NCBI GenBank assembly: GCA_003133125.1
Contig: PKZO01000024.1
Location: forward strand, 1,146 to 34,870
Direction: 5' to 3'
DNA from: Acidimicrobiaceae bacterium
GTDB lineage: Bacteria; Actinomycetota; Acidimicrobiia; Acidimicrobiales; RAAP-2
DNA: 33,725 bases
Shown piece after piece: positions 7,628 through 15,555 of this stretch; within the stretch, counting starts at the first letter, position 1, and the number at the start of each line of letters is the position of its first letter. Under the pieces are notes generated by a model, which had not been told where the DNA came from, searched no databases, and worked only from the letters and a program-made list of their open reading frames with translations. The translations under genes and the position numbers were made by a program.

Positions 7628-8335
7628 TCATTTCAGGAGCCACCCACCATCCATGGCCAGGTTCACGCCGTTGACGCCAGTGTTGTCTAACAAGAACTGC
7701 ACCGAGTCGACAATCTCTTGCATGGTCACGAGGCGCCCGAGTGGTGTACGCGCGATGACGTTGCTGTTGTCCTTACCTTCCCAGAAAGGACTGTCACCGA
7801 TGATCCCCGGGTGCACGGCGTTCACGCGCACTGGCGCGAGTTCACTCGCGAGCGTGTGCACGAGTCCCATAACGCCACCGTTCACCGTAGATACGGTGGT
7901 CGAACCTGGGTACGGACGTTCCATGGCGAGCCCACCGAACAATACGATTGACGTCCGCAGCGTGAACCGGTCGTGCAGTACGTGAACGGTCTCGGTGTAG
8001 CCAACGAGCTTCAACGTGACGAGACGAATGGCTCCACGAATGTCGTAGTTGGCAACACTGTTCGCGTCGCGTTCGATCGCCGAGATAACGAGGTCGTCGA
8101 CCTCTTCGACGCTCGAAAGGGCGCTCGCAATAGACTCGGGATCGCTGAGGTCGAGCGCAAGCGGTGTCGTTCCCAGACCGATCTCGTGCGCGGCGGCCTG
8201 AGCGGAGTCCATTGTTCGACCGGTCAAGTACACGTGACCGCGTTGGGCGAGGGTCTTCGCGACTTGCATCCCAATGCCGGCGGTGCCGCCCACCACGACC
8301 GCGGTGCGCCCATCCTTCGTCTGCGACGTTGTCAC
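7628..8335 (-). CDS. SDR-fold protein lacking the catalytic Ser-Tyr-Lys
   Basis: This 235-residue protein has the short-chain dehydrogenase fold: a nucleotide-binding GGTAGIG loop (16-22), LDLSD after the third strand, and the C-terminal NAVHPGIIG and MDGGW segments. The active site is altered. Where classical enzymes read YxASK, this protein reads V148-STV-N152, and the catalytic Ser region reads LFGG. All three catalytic residues are therefore missing by alignment, so it may act as a binding or structural protein or use another chemistry. It starts with GTG after AGGGGG and opens the minus-strand run, divergent from the amidohydrolase gene across 341 bases. Confidence 0.85.
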   Translation of the reverse strand: MTTSQTKDGRTAVVVGGTAGIGMQVAKTLAQRGHVYLTGRTMDSAQAAAHEIGLGTTPLALDLSDPESIASALSSVEEVDDLVISAIERDANSVANYDIRGAIRLVTLKLVGYTETVHVLHDRFTLRTSIVLFGGLAMERPYPGSTTVSTVNGGVMGLVHTLASELAPVRVNAVHPGIIGDSPFWEGKDNSNVIARTPLGRLVTMQEIVDSVQFLLDNTGVNGVNLAMDGGWLLK

Positions 8336-8612
8336 GCCTGTCCCCCTCGTTCTCGTTGTTCAGTTCTGTCGAACATATCTCATCTCGGTGTACGGCGCGA
8401 CCCGTCACTCGGGTTCGTGGCGACGAGATGGTAGCTTCTGGGCGAACCGACGGCGGCGAGAATTCGCCAAGCTGGCGAAAAGGCTTGCGGGAAACGAAGA
8501 CCGGTCAGAAGCGAGCCTCTTGGCGCGACGGCGTACGTCACTTGCGCACTTCTCGCGCCTGGCGACTGCGTCGAGGTCAGTACCGCGAAATGGCTCATCC
8601 GTAAAGTGGGCC
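8336..8612. other. Divergent intergenic region with an inverted repeat
   Basis: Between the SDR-fold gene and the amidohydrolase promoter no gene is convincing. TGTTC at 8357-8361 and GAACA at 8371-8375 form an inverted repeat with a 9-bp spacer about 20 bases upstream of the SDR start. It could be an operator for the minus-strand run. The remainder is open in several frames but shows no family signature. Confidence 0.35.
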
Positions 8613-8639
8613 TTGACAATCTGCTCCCGGTGTTACAAT
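8613..8639 (+). promoter_or_regulatory. Sigma-70-type promoter for the amidohydrolase
   Basis: A TTGACA box at 8613-8618 and TACAAT at 8634-8639 are separated by 15 bp, short of the ideal 17, but TGT directly before TACAAT gives an extended -10 element. Transcription would start near 8646, about 30 bases before the ATG. Confidence 0.6.
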
Positions 8640-8648
8640 CCGCTGAAC

Positions 8649-8659
8649 ACTCGACGAGT
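8649..8659. promoter_or_regulatory. Candidate operator at the amidohydrolase transcription start
   Basis: ACTCG-A-CGAGT is a perfect 11-nt palindrome placed just downstream of the -10 box, where a bound repressor would block initiation. The twin XRE-cupin proteins encoded across the divergent region are natural candidates to bind it; no binding data exist. Confidence 0.35.
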
Positions 8660-8676
8660 TCGATTTGGGGGGAACA

Positions 8677-10155
8677 ATGAGCAAGGGTCCAGTGAGTTCG
8701 ACGGGAGCGTCACTCGAGAACGGCAGGCCGATCGTCTTTCGACATGGCCTGGTGCTGACGATGAACAACGCCACTGAGGTACTGCACGACGCCGACGTAC
8801 TGGTTGTCGACGGGGTCATCAGCGCCGTCGGTCCGCGACTCGAGGCGCCCAACGACGCACTCGAGATTGACGCGCGCGGCGGCATCATCATGCCCGGGAT
8901 GATCGACACGCACCGGCACATGTGGCAGACCGCGATGCGCGGCTACGGCGCGGACTGGACCCTCTCGCAATACTTCGTGTGGTACTACCTCCAGCACGGC
9001 AAGACCTTCCGTCCCCAAGACATCTACGCGGGCAACCTGCTCTCAGCAATCGAAGCCATCGACGCCGGCGTGACGACGACCGTGGACTGGTCCCATGGTC
9101 TACAGACCGTCGAGCACGCTGACGCGGCGGTCGACGCACTCGAGGAAGTACCGGGGCGCTTCGTCCTCGCGTACGGCAACATCCAGGCGGGCCCCTGGGA
9201 GTGGTCCGCCAGTCCCGAGTTCCGCGACTTTCACCGCCGACGCATCGACGGGCGCGGCGACATGCTCGGCTTCCAGATGGCCTTTGACGTCACGGGCGAT
9301 CCAGAATTCCCCGAGAAGGCGGCCTTCGAAGTGGCGCGCGAGCTGGGCGTGCCCGTCACCACCCACGCTGGCGTCTGGGGAGCGACCGGCGACGACAGCA
9401 TCCGTCTCATGCACGAGCACGGATTCATGAACTCCGACACGATCTACGTCCACGCGTCCTCACTTTCGGACGACTCCTACCAACGCATCGCCGCGACCGG
9501 TGGGTCCGCGTCGGTGTCGACCGAGAGTGAGGAGAGCGCCGGCCAGGGCTACCCTTCGTCGTGGAAGTTGCGTCAGTACGACATACCGGTGTCGATGTCC
9601 ATGGACACCAGCGTGTGGTTCAGCGGCGATCTCTTCGCCGCGATGCGCTCGACCGTGGGTGCGGACCGGGTACGCGAACACTTCGAGGCCCAGAACAAGG
9701 CTGAGACCGTCACCCACCTACAACTGCGTTGCGAGGAAGTGGTGAACTGGGCCACCCGCGGCGGTAGCAAGGCGCTCGGACTCGACGCCAAGATCGGCAG
9801 TCTCGAAGTGGGTAAGCGCGCAGACGTGGTGCTCCTTAAGAACGATGACTCGCCGGTCATGTTCCCCATCGTCAACCCCTACGGCCACGTGGTCTTCCAA
9901 GCGGGACGCGGCGACGTGCACACGGTCGTCATCGACGGACGCGTGGTCAAGCACGAGCACGCCCTCGTGGACTCGAGCCTCGCCAAGGCTCGCGAGTCGG
10001 TTAGCGCGACGGTTGAGTTTCTTCAATCCGAGTTGGGTGACGAGACCTGGCGTGAGGGCATGTACCCCGAAGTGCCCCAGCGCAAGATCCACGAGAACCC
10101 GTACACGTACACGACCTACGACGCGGGCGACGCGGCGTGGAAGAAGAACGACTAA
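8677..10155 (+). CDS. Metal-dependent amidohydrolase, TRZ/ATZ-cytosine deaminase-like
   Basis: This 492-residue enzyme of the amidohydrolase superfamily probably deaminates or hydrolyses a C-N bond in a ring or amide substrate. Metal ligands are visible in order: H79 and H81 in THRH after the first strand, the His of TTHAG, the His of YVHASS, and the Asp of SMDTS. The C-terminus re-forms the small beta-domain (GSLEVGKRADVVLL), typical of the TRZ/ATZ and guanine/8-oxoguanine deaminase group. The ATG at 8677 follows GGGGGGA; a TTG four codons upstream lies inside that site. The gene leads the plus-strand block with the ABC importer and M24 hydrolase. A substrate cannot be named from sequence. 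Confidence 0.88.
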   Translation: MSKGPVSSTGASLENGRPIVFRHGLVLTMNNATEVLHDADVLVVDGVISAVGPRLEAPNDALEIDARGGIIMPGMIDTHRHMWQTAMRGYGADWTLSQYFVWYYLQHGKTFRPQDIYAGNLLSAIEAIDAGVTTTVDWSHGLQTVEHADAAVDALEEVPGRFVLAYGNIQAGPWEWSASPEFRDFHRRRIDGRGDMLGFQMAFDVTGDPEFPEKAAFEVARELGVPVTTHAGVWGATGDDSIRLMHEHGFMNSDTIYVHASSLSDDSYQRIAATGGSASVSTESEESAGQGYPSSWKLRQYDIPVSMSMDTSVWFSGDLFAAMRSTVGADRVREHFEAQNKAETVTHLQLRCEEVVNWATRGGSKALGLDAKIGSLEVGKRADVVLLKNDDSPVMFPIVNPYGHVVFQAGRGDVHTVVIDGRVVKHEHALVDSSLAKARESVSATVEFLQSELGDETWREGMYPEVPQRKIHENPYTYTTYDAGDAAWKKND

Positions 10156-10298
10156 ACCTCCACCTCTTCTTGGTCGACGCGCTCTTGGGCGTGCGATCAC
10201 GTTGCTTGGTTTAGGTCACGAGCACCGCGTTTCGTCAACCTGGCGGGCGACATCGTGTTCAGTCAGAGTGTCATGCACTGGTTAATGTTCTATGTGGC
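10156..10298. other. Intergenic stretch before the binding-protein promoter
   Basis: No gene or clear terminator was seen here. The 143 bases separate the amidohydrolase stop from the importer promoter, which suggests the two transcription units can be expressed independently. Confidence 0.4.
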
Positions 10299-10327
10299 TT
10301 GACACCTTTCCTCGAAGTGTGTAGTTT
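10299..10327 (+). promoter_or_regulatory. Sigma-70-type promoter for the ABC importer
   Basis: TTGACA at 10299-10304 and TAGTTT at 10322-10327 are separated by exactly 17 bp. Transcription would begin near 10334 and leave a leader of about 158 bases before the GTG start of the binding protein. Confidence 0.55.
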
Positions 10328-10449
10328 CAGAGAACAGTAAGCAGGCAGTTGGTAGGGGGGTTTCGCGGGGGATCTTGATCGAAGCACGTGTTCGTGATTG
10401 GCAGTACTGAACAACGTCGGTTTTGGATTTCGCCGCGAGGCACAACAAG

Positions 10450-10475
10450 GAGTCCGCGCAGAGCGCGCGTGACTC
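10450..10475 (+). promoter_or_regulatory. Leader hairpin just upstream of the binding-protein ribosome site
   Basis: GAGTC-CGCGC (10450-10459) pairs with GCGCG-T-GACTC (10465-10475), giving a 10-bp stem with a bulged T and an AGAGC loop. It ends five bases before the AGGGGG ribosome site (10481-10486). It may stabilise the message or tune translation; I do not recognise a riboswitch class. Confidence 0.35.
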
Positions 10476-10491
10476 GCTAAAGGGGGATTCA

Positions 10492-11511
10492 GTGGTAACA
10501 AAAGCATTGCTACGCAAGCCAAGCGTGTTCTTGTGCGCCGCGGCACTGACGTTGGTGGGCCTCACGGTTGCCAGCGCAAGTCCCGCTCAGGCCGCAACAC
10601 ACAGAACAATCAAAATCGCATTTCTGTCGTTTGCAGTGAACAATCCGTACGACGCACCAATGCTCGCAGCAGCTCAAACCACTGCGGCGGCTGACGGGGT
10701 GAAGTTGGTCGTCTTTGACGCGAACAACAGCCCGCAGACGCAGTACACCCAACTGCAGTCGGTGATCAATGGAGGCGGCTACCAGGGCATCATCACCCAG
10801 CCGATTGAGAACACCAACCTGATCCCGCTTGTGAAGCAAGCGATCAAGAAGAAGATCAAGGTCGTGAACATCGACCAGATCCTTGGTGCCAGTGCTTCGA
10901 CCGCAGCGGTGCAGGTGGCGGGGTTGTCAGGCAACGTCGTGTTCGTCCCGACAGCGATTGGTAAGACACTGGGTCAGCAGGCGGCACTCGCGTGCAAGAC
11001 CTTCACCACGTGCAACATTGGCTACCTGTACAACATCCAGGGATCGACGGTGGACACCGCGGTGCACTCGGCGTTCATCTCGGCGCTTGGTAGCGCGGGC
11101 ACGGTCTTGAACGACTCTGGTCAAACGTACTTCAACGTGCCCGACGGCCAGTCAAGCGTGGCGACCGAACTGACGGCTGACCCCAGCATCAACGTCATCG
11201 TGGCAGCGGACCAGGGCTGCGTGGGCGCACAGAACTACCTCACCAGCATCAACGAGTACAACACCGGCAAGGTGTTGCTCGTGTGTTGGGGCGCCAGTTA
11301 CGAGGCTCAGCAGGGCGTCGAAGCGGGCGGCTGGTTCTCTGACGCCGCTCAGGCCCCCGCGAGTGAAGGTCAGCTCGGAATCCAGGCCGTGGTAAAGGCC
11401 ATCAAGACAGGCAAGAACAGCGGAGCGCTGGACCCGGTCGCCTCAGAGCCGGACCACGGACTTCTCACGAAGTCTGACGCGAAGCAGTTCACGCCGCAGT
11501 GGACGGCCTAG
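10492..11511 (+). CDS. CUT2-type ABC transporter substrate-binding protein
   Basis: This 339-residue exported protein captures the imported solute and delivers it to the permease. The GTG start at 10492 follows AGGGGG and begins a classic signal peptide: basic KALLRK, a hydrophobic stretch and a likely cleavage after SPAQA. The mature part has the periplasmic-binding-protein type I (ribose-like) pattern: IAFLSFAVNNPYD at the start, VVNID in the first domain, IVAADQGCVGA in the second. Two nearby cysteines (LACKTFTTC) could form a disulfide. There is no lipobox cysteine at the cleavage site, unusual for a monoderm binding protein. The ligand is unknown; family ligands include sugars, nucleosides and autoinducer-like compounds. 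Confidence 0.9.
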   Translation: MVTKALLRKPSVFLCAAALTLVGLTVASASPAQAATHRTIKIAFLSFAVNNPYDAPMLAAAQTTAAADGVKLVVFDANNSPQTQYTQLQSVINGGGYQGIITQPIENTNLIPLVKQAIKKKIKVVNIDQILGASASTAAVQVAGLSGNVVFVPTAIGKTLGQQAALACKTFTTCNIGYLYNIQGSTVDTAVHSAFISALGSAGTVLNDSGQTYFNVPDGQSSVATELTADPSINVIVAADQGCVGAQNYLTSINEYNTGKVLLVCWGASYEAQQGVEAGGWFSDAAQAPASEGQLGIQAVVKAIKTGKNSGALDPVASEPDHGLLTKSDAKQFTPQWTA

Positions 11512-11572
11512 AGACAGTTCGGTAGGAAGGTTTCAGTGACACTCGCGACTCAACTGACGTCTGGGTGAACTT

Positions 11573-13114
11573 GTGACCGATGTTTCAAGAGAGGCAGTGC
11601 CCCGCCGCAACGCGACGGACGGTGACGTGCAAGTCGTCAACGTCTCGAAGCGCTTCGGCGGGGCGCCCGCCCTCGCCGAGGTCTCCGTCACGATCCGCCG
11701 AGGCGAGATCCACGCCCTGGTCGGTGAGAATGGCGCCGGAAAGTCGACGTTGGGCAAGATCATCTCGGGAGTGCACAGCCCCGACCTAGGCGAAATACTC
11801 GTAAACGGGGAATCAGTGAATTTTCGTTCGCCGCGCGACGCCATGGACCGCGGCATCGTCACCATTGCCCAAGAACTGGCGGTCGTTCCCTACCTGAGCG
11901 TCGAGGAGAACGTCTTTCTCGGCGCCGAGCCTCGACGGTGGGGCTTCGTACGTCGCCGCGAGATGCGACGCCGCTATAAAGAGCTCGTCAATCGGGTCGG
12001 CTTTCGCTTGCCGGCGAGCCAGATGGCGGGTTCTCTCGTCACCGCCGACCAGCAGAAGTTGGAAATCCTTCGCGCGCTCTCGCGCGACGCGTCAACGATC
12101 ATCATGGACGAGCCCTCGGCCGCCTTGTCGATGCACGAGGTCTACGCCCTGCACGGCGTGATCCGGTCGCTCACGGCGAGCGGCAGAACCGTCATCCTCA
12201 TTTCACACTTTCTCTCCGAAGTACTCGATCTCGCCGACACCATCACCATCTTGCGCGACGGTCGAGTCATTCGTAGCGGCCCGGCGAATCAGGAGACCGA
12301 GAACTCCTTGATCGAAGGCATGCTCGGCCGCTCACTCGGTCAGGCCTTTCCCGACAAACAATTGGCACCGAGCGAATCTCCGGTCCTGCTCGAGGTGAAC
12401 GAACTTTGCGCTCCGGGGGTGCACGACGCCTCGCTGCGCGTGCGCGCCGGCGAGATCGTCGGTCTGGCCGGCCTCGTTGGGTCAGGGCGAAGCGAGTTCG
12501 CCAGTGCACTCTTTGGCGCGTCCAAGGTGACTTCGGGCACCATCCTCATCGCCGGCAAGGACGTGACCCACCATGATCCCCACCAGTCGCTGCGCGAGGG
12601 CATCTCGTTGATCCCTGAGTCGCGTAAGGAACAAGGGCTACTCATGGGCCGCCCGATCTCGGAGAACGTGAGTCTCGCCAACCTCAACGTCTTGAGCCGC
12701 CTGGGTATCGTGTCGCCCACGCGAGAGCGAAACCGCGTCTCGATTGCCCTCGAGAATGTGCGCGTGAAAATGGCCAGCATGCGCACGCCCGTGAGTTCAC
12801 TCTCCGGGGGGAACCAGCAAAAGGTCCTCTTCGCGCGAACGACGCTCTGCGAGCCACGCGTGCTCATCGCCGACGAGCCCACCCGCGGCGTGGACGTGGG
12901 TTCCAAACGCATGATCTACGACGTGCTGGTCGAACAGGCGGCCGCCGGACTTGGCGTCGTGGTCATCTCCTCGGAACTAGAAGAAGTGCTGGGTCTCGCC
13001 CACCGGATCATCGTGATGCGCGCGGGACGATTCGTCGCTGAGTTGACCGGCGAGGCGATGACCCAACAAGCAGTGCTCGAGGCGGCTTTCGCCGAGACGG
13101 CCACCGCGCCCTAA
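11573..13114 (+). CDS. CUT2-type ABC transporter ATP-binding protein (two nucleotide-binding domains)
   Basis: This 513-residue protein powers import and resembles RbsA/XylG. Domain 1 (about 15-245) has a full Walker A (GENGAGKST) and Walker B (IIMDEPS), but a degenerate signature (ADQQKLE). Domain 2 (about 260-505) has the degenerate Walker A typical of the family (GLVGSGRSE), a full LSGGNQQK signature and a Walker B (LIADEPTRGVD). The GTG start lies 61 bases after the binding-protein stop, and the permease follows 23 bases downstream, so all three belong to one operon. Confidence 0.95.
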   Translation: MTDVSREAVPRRNATDGDVQVVNVSKRFGGAPALAEVSVTIRRGEIHALVGENGAGKSTLGKIISGVHSPDLGEILVNGESVNFRSPRDAMDRGIVTIAQELAVVPYLSVEENVFLGAEPRRWGFVRRREMRRRYKELVNRVGFRLPASQMAGSLVTADQQKLEILRALSRDASTIIMDEPSAALSMHEVYALHGVIRSLTASGRTVILISHFLSEVLDLADTITILRDGRVIRSGPANQETENSLIEGMLGRSLGQAFPDKQLAPSESPVLLEVNELCAPGVHDASLRVRAGEIVGLAGLVGSGRSEFASALFGASKVTSGTILIAGKDVTHHDPHQSLREGISLIPESRKEQGLLMGRPISENVSLANLNVLSRLGIVSPTRERNRVSIALENVRVKMASMRTPVSSLSGGNQQKVLFARTTLCEPRVLIADEPTRGVDVGSKRMIYDVLVEQAAAGLGVVVISSELEEVLGLAHRIIVMRAGRFVAELTGEAMTQQAVLEAAFAETATAP

Positions 13115-13137
13115 GTAAGACAAGAAAGGTTACGGAC

Positions 13138-14142
13138 ATGACGGAAGCCTCTAATGGCGTGCTGAATCCGACGGAGCTCGACACCGCGAATTTCTCGTGG
13201 CGACGCTTCGGGGGCCTGTGGCGCACGACCGGGATCCTCATTCCCTTCCTCGTCCTCTTCATCACCCTCGCGATCGCCAATGGCCAATTCCTCACCCGCC
13301 AAAACCTCGTTGTCAACATCCTCTACCTGCAAGCCCCGATTCTGATCATCGCGGCGGCGGGCACCCTCGTGCTCATCGCCGGTGGTCTGGACCTCTCGGT
13401 GGCGGCGACGTTCGTCCTCGCCGAAGACGTCGCCGCGGGTGTGGCCCTGCACAGCAATCCCATATTCGCCGTCATCCTGGCCCTGCTCTGTGGAGCAGTG
13501 GTCGGACTGGTCAATGGCTTCGTGGTCGCCTATCTGCGCATCAACGCGTTGATCGCGACCCTCGCCATGTCCTTCGTGGTGGCGGGCATTGCCGAGGTGG
13601 CGACGAACAACACGTTCTATTCGCTCTTTGACCGTCCCTCACTCGGCAAGTTCGCGACCCAGGACTTCCTCGGTGCGCAGAGCGCAATTTGGATTGCCCT
13701 CGTGGTGGTGGTGATCCTCGGACTCACCCTCTGGCGTTCGACCTTCGGCCGTTACGTGTTCGCCGCGGGAGGCAACGCCGAGGCGGCCCGACTCGCCGGT
13801 GTGCGCGTCTCGCGCGTTCGCATCACGACCTTTGTGTTGAGTGGAACCGCCGCCGCGCTCGCGGGCGTGATCAGTCTCGCCCAGACACTCACGACCACGC
13901 CGTATTCGAACGAGAGCTCACTCGCCTTCACGGTCCTCGCGGGAATCGTGGTCGGTGGCACGTCCATCGTGGGTGGCGACGGGTCGGTCACTCGCACGGT
14001 GATCGGGACACTCTTCATCGCGTTGATTCAGAATGGCTTTGACTTGCTGCAATTCAATACGTTCTACATCCCACTGGTCACCGGCGTGATTCTGATCGTC
14101 GCGGTGTCACTGGACGTGTGGCTGCGCCAGCGCCGTCGATGA
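13138..14142 (+). CDS. CUT2-type ABC transporter permease
   Basis: This 334-residue inner-membrane protein is RbsC-like, with about eight to ten hydrophobic segments. The cytoplasmic loop after TLWRSTFGRYVFAAGGNAEAARLAGV is the conserved EAA-like motif that docks on the ATPase, and the GGTSIVGGDGSV segment after it is also typical. An AAAGG site precedes the ATG. It completes a three-gene importer with the binding protein and ATPase, and the M24 hydrolase follows 29 bases later. Confidence 0.95.
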   Translation: MTEASNGVLNPTELDTANFSWRRFGGLWRTTGILIPFLVLFITLAIANGQFLTRQNLVVNILYLQAPILIIAAAGTLVLIAGGLDLSVAATFVLAEDVAAGVALHSNPIFAVILALLCGAVVGLVNGFVVAYLRINALIATLAMSFVVAGIAEVATNNTFYSLFDRPSLGKFATQDFLGAQSAIWIALVVVVILGLTLWRSTFGRYVFAAGGNAEAARLAGVRVSRVRITTFVLSGTAAALAGVISLAQTLTTTPYSNESSLAFTVLAGIVVGGTSIVGGDGSVTRTVIGTLFIALIQNGFDLLQFNTFYIPLVTGVILIVAVSLDVWLRQRRR

Positions 14143-14171
14143 ACTAGGGAACTACAAGGAGAGGAAGCTTC

Positions 14172-15512
14172 ATGGGAATTCACACCAACGGAACGAACGC
14201 AGTCGACTGGGAAGCACGCGTCGACATGGCGCGTCTGCGTGGCAACCGACTAGACAAGTTGAAGGCCGAACTGGAGCAGTCCGACCTGGGGGCGTTGCTC
14301 ACCTTTGACTTCCACAACATCCGTTACATGACCGGCACGCACATCGGTACCTGGGCCATGGACAAGTTGATCCGCTTCGCGCTTCTTCCCCGAAGTGGTG
14401 AACCCATTGTCTGGGACTTCGGCTCGGCCGCGCGCCATCACCAGCTCTACAACCCTTGGTTGAGCGGCGTCCAGATGATGCCCGACGGTTCCCAAGCCCC
14501 CTACGAAGGCGCACGCGCGGGCATCTCCACGCTGCGCGGCGCGATACCTCCCGGCGCGGACCGCGCGGGATCGGTCGCCACCAAGGTGAAGGAGGTCCTT
14601 AGCCAATTTGGCCTCCAGAACGAGCCGGTAGGGGTGGACGTCATCGAGATGCCCGTGCTCAGCGCGTTCGCCAAAGAGGGCATCAGCCTGGTCGACGGAC
14701 AACAGGTCTTTCTCGCCGCACGGCGCATCAAGACCAGTGACGAGATCTCGCTACTCACCCAGGCGGTGTCGATGGTGGACGCCGCCTACGAAGACCTCTA
14801 CGACTTCCTTCGACCCGGCGTGCGAGAGAACGAGTGCGTCGCGCTCGTGAATAAGACGCTCTACGACCTGGGTTCAGAGCACGTCGAAGGTGTGAACGCC
14901 ATCTCGGGCGAGCGATGCTCCCCTCACCCGCACGTGTTCAGTGACCGGCTCATCCGACCGGGTGATCCGGCCTTCTTTGACATCCTTCACAGTTTCAATG
15001 GTTATCGCACGTGCTACTACCGCACCTTCGCGGTGGGAAGTGCCTCCTCCGCGCAGCGCGACGCCTACACCAAGTGCCGCGAACTCATCGATTCGGCCAT
15101 CGCCCTGGTCAAGCCCGGCGCGACCACGGCGGACATCGTCGCGGTCTGGCCGAGCGCCCAGGAGTTCGGCTTCGCGGACGAAGAGGCGGCCTTTGGCCTC
15201 CAGTACGGTCACGGCGTGGGCCTTTCGATCTGGGAGCGGCCGATCTTCAGTCGGATGATCTCCTTTGATCACCCCGAGGTCCTCGAAGAAGGTATGGTCT
15301 TCGCGCTCGAGACGTACTGGCCCGCCAAGGACGGCTGGTCGGCGGCGCGCATTGAAGAGGAAATGGTCGTGACCGCTGACGGGTGCGAGGTGATCACCAA
15401 ATTCCCCGCCGACGAATTACTCGTCGCTGGCAAGCGCTACTACTCAGCCGGTGGACCTCTCAACGGTCTTCGCGAGTCCCAGTCGAATCTGAACTCTCCA
15501 CCCGCCAACTGA
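14172..15512 (+). CDS. M24-family (pita-bread fold) hydrolase with altered metal site
   Basis: This 446-residue protein has a creatinase-type N-terminal domain (about 1-185) and a pita-bread C-terminal domain. The family includes aminopeptidase P, prolidase, creatinase, ectoine hydrolase and the DMSP lyase DddP. Of the five usual metal ligands, D270 (FFDIL), H347 (GHGVG), E380 (ALET) and E395 (RIEEE) are present. The second Asp, normally 11 residues after the first in GYxxDxTR, is replaced by C281 in GYRTCYYR. The enzyme therefore may hold one metal, bind it differently or work without, as creatinase does. An AAGGAGAGGAAG site precedes the ATG. Being last in the importer operon suggests it acts on the imported compound rather than peptides. 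Confidence 0.85.
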   Translation: MGIHTNGTNAVDWEARVDMARLRGNRLDKLKAELEQSDLGALLTFDFHNIRYMTGTHIGTWAMDKLIRFALLPRSGEPIVWDFGSAARHHQLYNPWLSGVQMMPDGSQAPYEGARAGISTLRGAIPPGADRAGSVATKVKEVLSQFGLQNEPVGVDVIEMPVLSAFAKEGISLVDGQQVFLAARRIKTSDEISLLTQAVSMVDAAYEDLYDFLRPGVRENECVALVNKTLYDLGSEHVEGVNAISGERCSPHPHVFSDRLIRPGDPAFFDILHSFNGYRTCYYRTFAVGSASSAQRDAYTKCRELIDSAIALVKPGATTADIVAVWPSAQEFGFADEEAAFGLQYGHGVGLSIWERPIFSRMISFDHPEVLEEGMVFALETYWPAKDGWSAARIEEEMVVTADGCEVITKFPADELLVAGKRYYSAGGPLNGLRESQSNLNSPPAN

Positions 15513-15518
15513 ACCCCA

Positions 15519-15539
15519 CGCTCAGCGCGGCGCCGAGCG
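15519..15539. terminator. Weak hairpin between convergent genes
   Basis: CGCTC at 15519-15523 and GAGCG at 15535-15539 could form a short stem between the M24 hydrolase and TetR stop codons. There is no T-run, so this is only a tentative bidirectional terminator. Confidence 0.2.
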
Positions 15540-15555
15540 ATGGACTGCGAACCCG

